From contig JAEUJR010000767.1 in assembly GCA_016793585.1 (NCBI GenBank), positions 1 through 7,953 of the forward strand: 7,953 nucleotides of DNA. The letters are read 5' to 3'. Within the stretch, counting starts at the first letter, position 1. Every line of letters starts with the position of its first letter. Shown here piece after piece: positions 5,229-7,953 of the stretch. The stretch comes from Archangium sp. (lineage in GTDB: Bacteria > Myxococcota > Myxococcia > Myxococcales > Myxococcaceae). Under the pieces are notes generated by a model, which worked only from the letters and a program-made list of their open reading frames with translations, had not been told where the DNA came from and did no database searches. Both the position numbers and the translations under genes were made by a program.

Positions 5229-6518
5229 CTACTTCGTGCCGTACCAGCTCGTGTTGGGGAACGGGCCAAGCGCGCCCGACACGACGCCGTTCGTCATGCG
5301 GCCCGTCACGCGACCTCGCGCCGAGGGCAGGCCGAGCGCGTCGGCCGTTCCGTTGCCGTCGAGGTCGTGAATGGTCGCCCGCTGCTCGTCGAACTTGAGC
5401 CCGCCCAGGCCCGAGCCGATCTCGAAGTCTTGCGCCAGCTGGTTCGCCAACGCGGCGCACGCGATTCGCGTCTGCGTCGAGCCGAGCTGATCACAGAGGA
5501 TCAGGTTGATGAGCTCACCCACGTCGTGCGCGCGGTTGCTCGAGCCCGCCATGATGGCCACGTTGATCAGGTTCACCAGCAGCTTGTTCACGTCGAACTC
5601 GATGGTGCGGGGCCCGAGAATCACCTCCTGCGAGGTGCGGGTGCCGCCGAACGCGAGCACGGTGACGCTGATCTGCCCGTTCGCGCCCAGCATCGGGTTG
5701 TTCATCACGTTGACGACCTGGCCGTTGTAGTCGAGCCACAGCTCGTTCCACTGCTCGGCGGCCGCGACGCGCGCGTTCTGGCCCTCGACGAGGTCCATCA
5801 GGCCGCGGGCCTTCATGGGCCGGTTCCCGAAGCGGAACATGTCGCTCAACACCTGAAAGAGCGTGCCCACCCACGGCGGCGCCTGAATGTTCTGCGAGAC
5901 GAGGTTGCCGACGTAGCAGATGAGCTGCTGCTCGATGCTGCCGAAGGTCGAGCAGTTCGTCGTCATGCCCGAGGTGATGGCGCGCAGCAGGTCGAGCAGC
6001 TTCACGATGTCGCTCGCGCGCTGGGCGAACTCGCTGATGTCGAGCTCGTAGTACGTCTGGTAGCGGCCGTTGATGTTGGTCGAGAACGAGGTCGTGCAGC
6101 TCGCGCCGGTGCAGGGGTTCGCGAGGCAGGCGCCGTTCACGCACTGCGAACCCTGCGGGCACATCACCGCGCACGGCGTCGTGCACACGTTGACGCCACC
6201 GGGCTGACAGCGGTTGAGAATGATCTCGACGCCGGTCGCGACGCAGCGCTGGCCGGCAGGGCAATCACAGTCAGACGCGCACCAGTCGGGAATGACCGCC
6301 GAACCTCCAGCCGTGGCCGTGCCGCCTGCCGAACCTCCGGCTGCAGCGACGCCCCCCGCTGCGCCGCCAGCGCTCGCCGCTCCGCCGCCCTGCCCTGCGT
6401 CGCTCATCAGCACGCCCACGGGCCGGTCGGAGCCGGACTTCACGAGCACCGAGCCTCCACACTGGCAGGCCGAGGCGCTGACGAAGACGGCCACCACGAG
6501 AGCTCGCATGTGACGCAT
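5229..6518 (-). CDS. Cys-rich lipoprotein with Gly/Ala linker and EF-hand-like loop, function unknown
   Basis: The 429-residue product begins with a lipoprotein signal (ALVVAVFVSASAC) with the lipidated Cys at residue 18. A low-complexity Gly/Ala/Ser linker follows (about 41-74). Next is a Cys-rich segment with 12 cysteines between residues 80 and 141 (including CASDCDCPAGQRC, CTTPCAVMC and CVNGACLANPC), resembling the small disulfide-rich modules common in myxobacterial surface lipoproteins. The remaining 280 residues are mixed helix/strand without a family I recognise. They include a hydrophobic helix pair region (about 165-182 and 311-342) and near the end DLDGNGTAD (385-393), an EF-hand or dockerin-like Ca2+ loop. 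The protein is expected at the cell envelope. ATG at 6509 (three codons later) is an equally good start; neither has a clear Shine-Dalgarno. The gene is first in a unit with the CPBP protease, whose start follows 5 nt after this stop. Confidence 0.8.
   Translation of the reverse strand: MRHMRALVVAVFVSASACQCGGSVLVKSGSDRPVGVLMSDAGQGGGAASAGGAAGGVAAAGGSAGGTATAGGSAVIPDWCASDCDCPAGQRCVATGVEIILNRCQPGGVNVCTTPCAVMCPQGSQCVNGACLANPCTGASCTTSFSTNINGRYQTYYELDISEFAQRASDIVKLLDLLRAITSGMTTNCSTFGSIEQQLICYVGNLVSQNIQAPPWVGTLFQVLSDMFRFGNRPMKARGLMDLVEGQNARVAAAEQWNELWLDYNGQVVNVMNNPMLGANGQISVTVLAFGGTRTSQEVILGPRTIEFDVNKLLVNLINVAIMAGSSNRAHDVGELINLILCDQLGSTQTRIACAALANQLAQDFEIGSGLGGLKFDEQRATIHDLDGNGTADALGLPSARGRVTGRMTNGVVSGALGPFPNTSWYGTK
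6297..6398 (-). repeat. Low-complexity repeat coding the Gly/Ala/Ser lipoprotein linker
   Basis: About 100 nt encode imperfect AGG/GGSAGG-type units between the lipid anchor and the Cys-rich domain of the lipoprotein. On the plus strand, GCCGAACCTCC recurs at 6298-6308 and 6328-6338, 30 bp apart. Such a stretch should act as a flexible tether, and its length may vary between strains through replication slippage. Confidence 0.6.
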
Positions 6519-6597
6519 GTACGCCCAAACGGGGCCCGTGCCGCAAGTGCCGCCGACAAGACACCGCAGGCCCCGCGCCGTGCTACGGGCCCCAGGC
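6519..6597. promoter_or_regulatory. Divergent intergenic region between the lipoprotein/CPBP unit and the RNA methyltransferase
   Basis: These 79 nt must hold the promoters of the minus-strand unit and of the plus-strand methyltransferase. I see no good -35/-10 pair and no strong Shine-Dalgarno for either gene. The region carries the inverted repeat described separately, one arm of which ends 4 nt before the methyltransferase ATG. A regulatory role is inferred from arrangement only. Confidence 0.4.
6531..6593. repeat. Perfect 9-bp inverted repeat GGGGCCCGT / ACGGGCCCC
   Basis: GGGGCCCGT at 6531-6539 is the exact reverse complement of ACGGGCCCC at 6585-6593, with 45 nt between. The left arm is also the core of an 11-bp near-palindrome (ACGGG-G-CCCGT, 6529-6539). 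The arms bracket the divergent promoter region, and the right arm covers the position where the methyltransferase ribosome binding site should be. It could be an operator pair or an mRNA hairpin. In such GC-rich DNA, chance is also possible. Confidence 0.45.
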
Positions 6598-7758
6598 ATG
6601 GAACGCCTGCCGCTCTTCGCGACCGCCACCCGCGGAACCGAGCCCTTCCTCGCCGAAGAGCTCGAGACGCTCGGCTGCAAACGCATTCGCCAGGACCGGG
6701 GCGGCGTGCGCTTCTTCGCCGCGCTCGACGAGATCTCGCGCGTCCTCATCCACTCGCGCATCGCGATGCGCGTGCTCTACCCGCTGCGGCAGTTCGAAGC
6801 GAAGGGCGCCGACGGGCTGTACGAAGCGGCGCGCTCCATCGAGTGGGAAGACTGGCTGGGGCGCGGCTCGACGTTCTCCATCGAAGCGACGCTCAAAGAC
6901 ACCGAGCACACGCACTCGGGCTTCGTGGCGCTCAAGCTCAAAGACGGCCTCGTCGACCGGCTGCGCGAGAAGTGGGGAAGCCGCCCCGACGTCGACACGC
7001 ACCACCCGACGTTCCACATCGTCGCGCACCTCGCCAAGACCTCGCTCTCGGTCTCGCTCGACCTCTCGGGAGAGCCCCTCTTCAAGCGCGGCTATCGCCA
7101 GGCCACCACCGCCGCGCCGATGAAAGAGACGCTCGCCGCCGCGATGCTGCTCGGCTCGAAGTACGACGGCACCGAGGCGTTCCTCGACCCCATGTGCGGC
7201 TCGGGCACGCTCGCCATCGAAGCCGGCTTCATCGCCACCCGCCGCGCGCCCGGCCTCAAGCGCGAGTTCGCCTGCGAGAAATGGCCCTCGTTCGCGCCCA
7301 AGCTGAAGCCGCTGCTCGACGATGTGCGCAAAGAGGCCTTCTCGCTCTTGCGGCCCGCGCCCGCCCCCATCATCGCCCGTGACTACGACGAAGAGGTGCT
7401 GGCGGCGGTCAAGCGCAACGTCGTCACCGCGGGGCTCTCGACGAGCGTGCGCATCGAACAGGCTGACGCGACGGCGGCGCTCCCACCCGACGGCGTCACG
7501 CCCGGCCTCGTCTGCACCAACCCGCCCTACGGCGAGCGGCTCGGCACCGGCGGGCAGAAGGGCATGAAGTCGTTCTTCCACAAGCTGGGCAGCAACCTGA
7601 AGCGGTGGAGCGGCTGGCGCTTCTCGGTTCTCGCGGGAAACGAAGCGTTCGAGAGCGCCTTCGGCATGCGGCCCGCCTCACGACAAGCCCTGTGGAATGG
7701 GGCGATTGCGTGTCAGCTCATCCACTACCCTGCGCGGGTGCCCATGCAGCCCCGGTAG
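6598..7758 (+). CDS. THUMP-domain class I RNA (guanine-N2-)methyltransferase, RlmL/YpsC type
   Basis: The product is 386 residues, the length of stand-alone members such as Bacillus YpsC, and about half of the fused E. coli RlmKL. The N-terminus (LFATATRGTEPFLAEELETL) is the ferredoxin-like start of this family. A THUMP RNA-binding region covers about 55-165, including HPTFHIVAHL and GEPLFKRGYR. The SAM-binding Rossmann domain follows, with motif I DPMCGSGTLAIEAG (197-210), the acidic end of strand 2 in RDYDEEV (261-267), a QADA segment (288-291) and the catalytic NPPYGER (308-314) typical of guanine-N2 methylation. By family it should use S-adenosylmethionine to make m2G in 23S rRNA (position 2445 in E. 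coli), but the site is not proved here, so no symbol is given. The ATG at 6598 matches the family N-terminus; the open frame before it (from 6517) overlaps the promoter region and lacks similarity. Confidence 0.92.
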   Translation: MERLPLFATATRGTEPFLAEELETLGCKRIRQDRGGVRFFAALDEISRVLIHSRIAMRVLYPLRQFEAKGADGLYEAARSIEWEDWLGRGSTFSIEATLKDTEHTHSGFVALKLKDGLVDRLREKWGSRPDVDTHHPTFHIVAHLAKTSLSVSLDLSGEPLFKRGYRQATTAAPMKETLAAAMLLGSKYDGTEAFLDPMCGSGTLAIEAGFIATRRAPGLKREFACEKWPSFAPKLKPLLDDVRKEAFSLLRPAPAPIIARDYDEEVLAAVKRNVVTAGLSTSVRIEQADATAALPPDGVTPGLVCTNPPYGERLGTGGQKGMKSFFHKLGSNLKRWSGWRFSVLAGNEAFESAFGMRPASRQALWNGAIACQLIHYPARVPMQPR

Positions 7759-7779
7759 CGGTATACGCTTTCCCCACCT

Positions 7780-7953
7780 GTGTCCGTGAGTGAAGCCCAG
7801 GAAGACGTCACCGCCGAGACCAACGCCGAGGGGCTTGATCCGCTCATCGGCGTCACGCTCGACGGGCGGTACCGCATCGTGGGCGGCATCGGCAAAGGCG
7901 CGATGGGCAAGGTGTACCGGGCGGTGCAGGTCGGCCTGAACCGGGCGGTCGCG
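7780..7953 (+). CDS. Serine/threonine protein kinase (N-terminal part)
   Basis: Only 58 codons are inside the window. After an acidic leader (about 1-20) the sequence reads IGVTLDGRYRIVGGIGKGAMGKVY. This is the start of a Hanks-type kinase domain, with the Gly-rich ATP-binding loop GKGAMG at about 38-43 and its following Val45. The frame ends at NRAVA, just before the expected catalytic Lys of the VAxK motif. Such kinases are very numerous in myxobacteria and usually signal from or near the membrane. The GTG at 7780 is 21 nt after the methyltransferase stop. A second GTG at 7786 (reading VSEAQED) is equally likely as the true start, and neither has a good Shine-Dalgarno. Any sensor domain or membrane helix would lie downstream. 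Confidence 0.9.
   Translation, partial: MSVSEAQEDVTAETNAEGLDPLIGVTLDGRYRIVGGIGKGAMGKVYRAVQVGLNRAVA

Noticed and set aside
6519..6761. Longer lipoprotein start upstream of 6518
   Set aside because: The added 81 residues would bury the lipoprotein signal peptide in the interior and overlap the divergent methyltransferase gene.
5367..7382. Longest open frame in the window (671 codons, + strand), spanning the antisense of the lipoprotein and part of the methyltransferase
   Set aside because: Arg/Ala/His-rich composition without any family motif; it overlaps two well-supported genes and arises from high GC with strong third-position bias.
7692..7712. Possible sigma-54 promoter (TGG...TTGC) about 70-85 nt upstream of the kinase start
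   Set aside because: The GG and GC elements are 12 bp apart instead of 10, and it lies inside the methyltransferase coding region.
1..7953. CRISPR arrays, tRNA, rRNA, insertion sequences, prophage genes
   Set aside because: No regular spaced repeats, transposase or integrase motifs, or RNA gene signatures were seen on either strand.

Overview
The window is compact, GC-rich bacterial chromosome with strong G/C preference at third codon positions. Lipoproteins with a Gly/Ala-rich linker and a Cys-rich segment, an FtsY with a transmembrane anchor and a very long charged linker, and the start of a eukaryotic-type Ser/Thr kinase together suggest Myxococcota (myxobacteria). That assignment is inference from gene style, not from a marker gene. 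I see no rRNA, tRNA, CRISPR array, insertion sequence or phage gene.

Layout. Positions 1-1451 (+) are the end of a surface-polysaccharide or sugar-modification cluster: the C-terminus of a DegT/DnrJ/EryC1/StrS aminotransferase, followed 2 nt later by a GT-B family 4 glycosyltransferase. Convergent to it is ftsY (1461-2921, -), the signal recognition particle receptor. An 80-nt divergent gap separates ftsY from a small lipoprotein gene (3002-3547, +). This lipoprotein is essentially one beta-sandwich-like domain resembling the C-terminal domain of some membrane (PMT/GT39-type) glycosyltransferases. Directly behind it, in the same frame after its stop, lies a broken Uma2-family (DUF820) nuclease-like gene (3548-4139). 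It has no usual start codon in its N-terminal frame and a one-base frameshift at a run of five T.

On the minus strand a two-gene unit reads from 6518 down to 4141. The first gene encodes a Cys-rich lipoprotein with an EF-hand-like loop; 5 nt later comes a CPBP/Abi-type intramembrane protease with an unusual soluble C-terminal tail. Divergent from this unit, after a 79-nt gap holding a perfect 9-bp inverted repeat, is a THUMP plus Rossmann RNA guanine-N2 methyltransferase of the RlmL/YpsC type (6598-7758, +). Then comes the beginning of a Ser/Thr protein kinase that runs off the window.

The genes do not form one obvious pathway. Aminotransferase and glycosyltransferase belong together, and lipoprotein plus CPBP protease are a likely co-transcribed pair. 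ftsY, the methyltransferase and the kinase look like independent housekeeping or regulatory genes. I found no convincing wholly new system. The best leads are the frameshifted Uma2 gene, the stand-alone glycosyltransferase-type domain on a lipoprotein, and the lipoprotein/CPBP pair.
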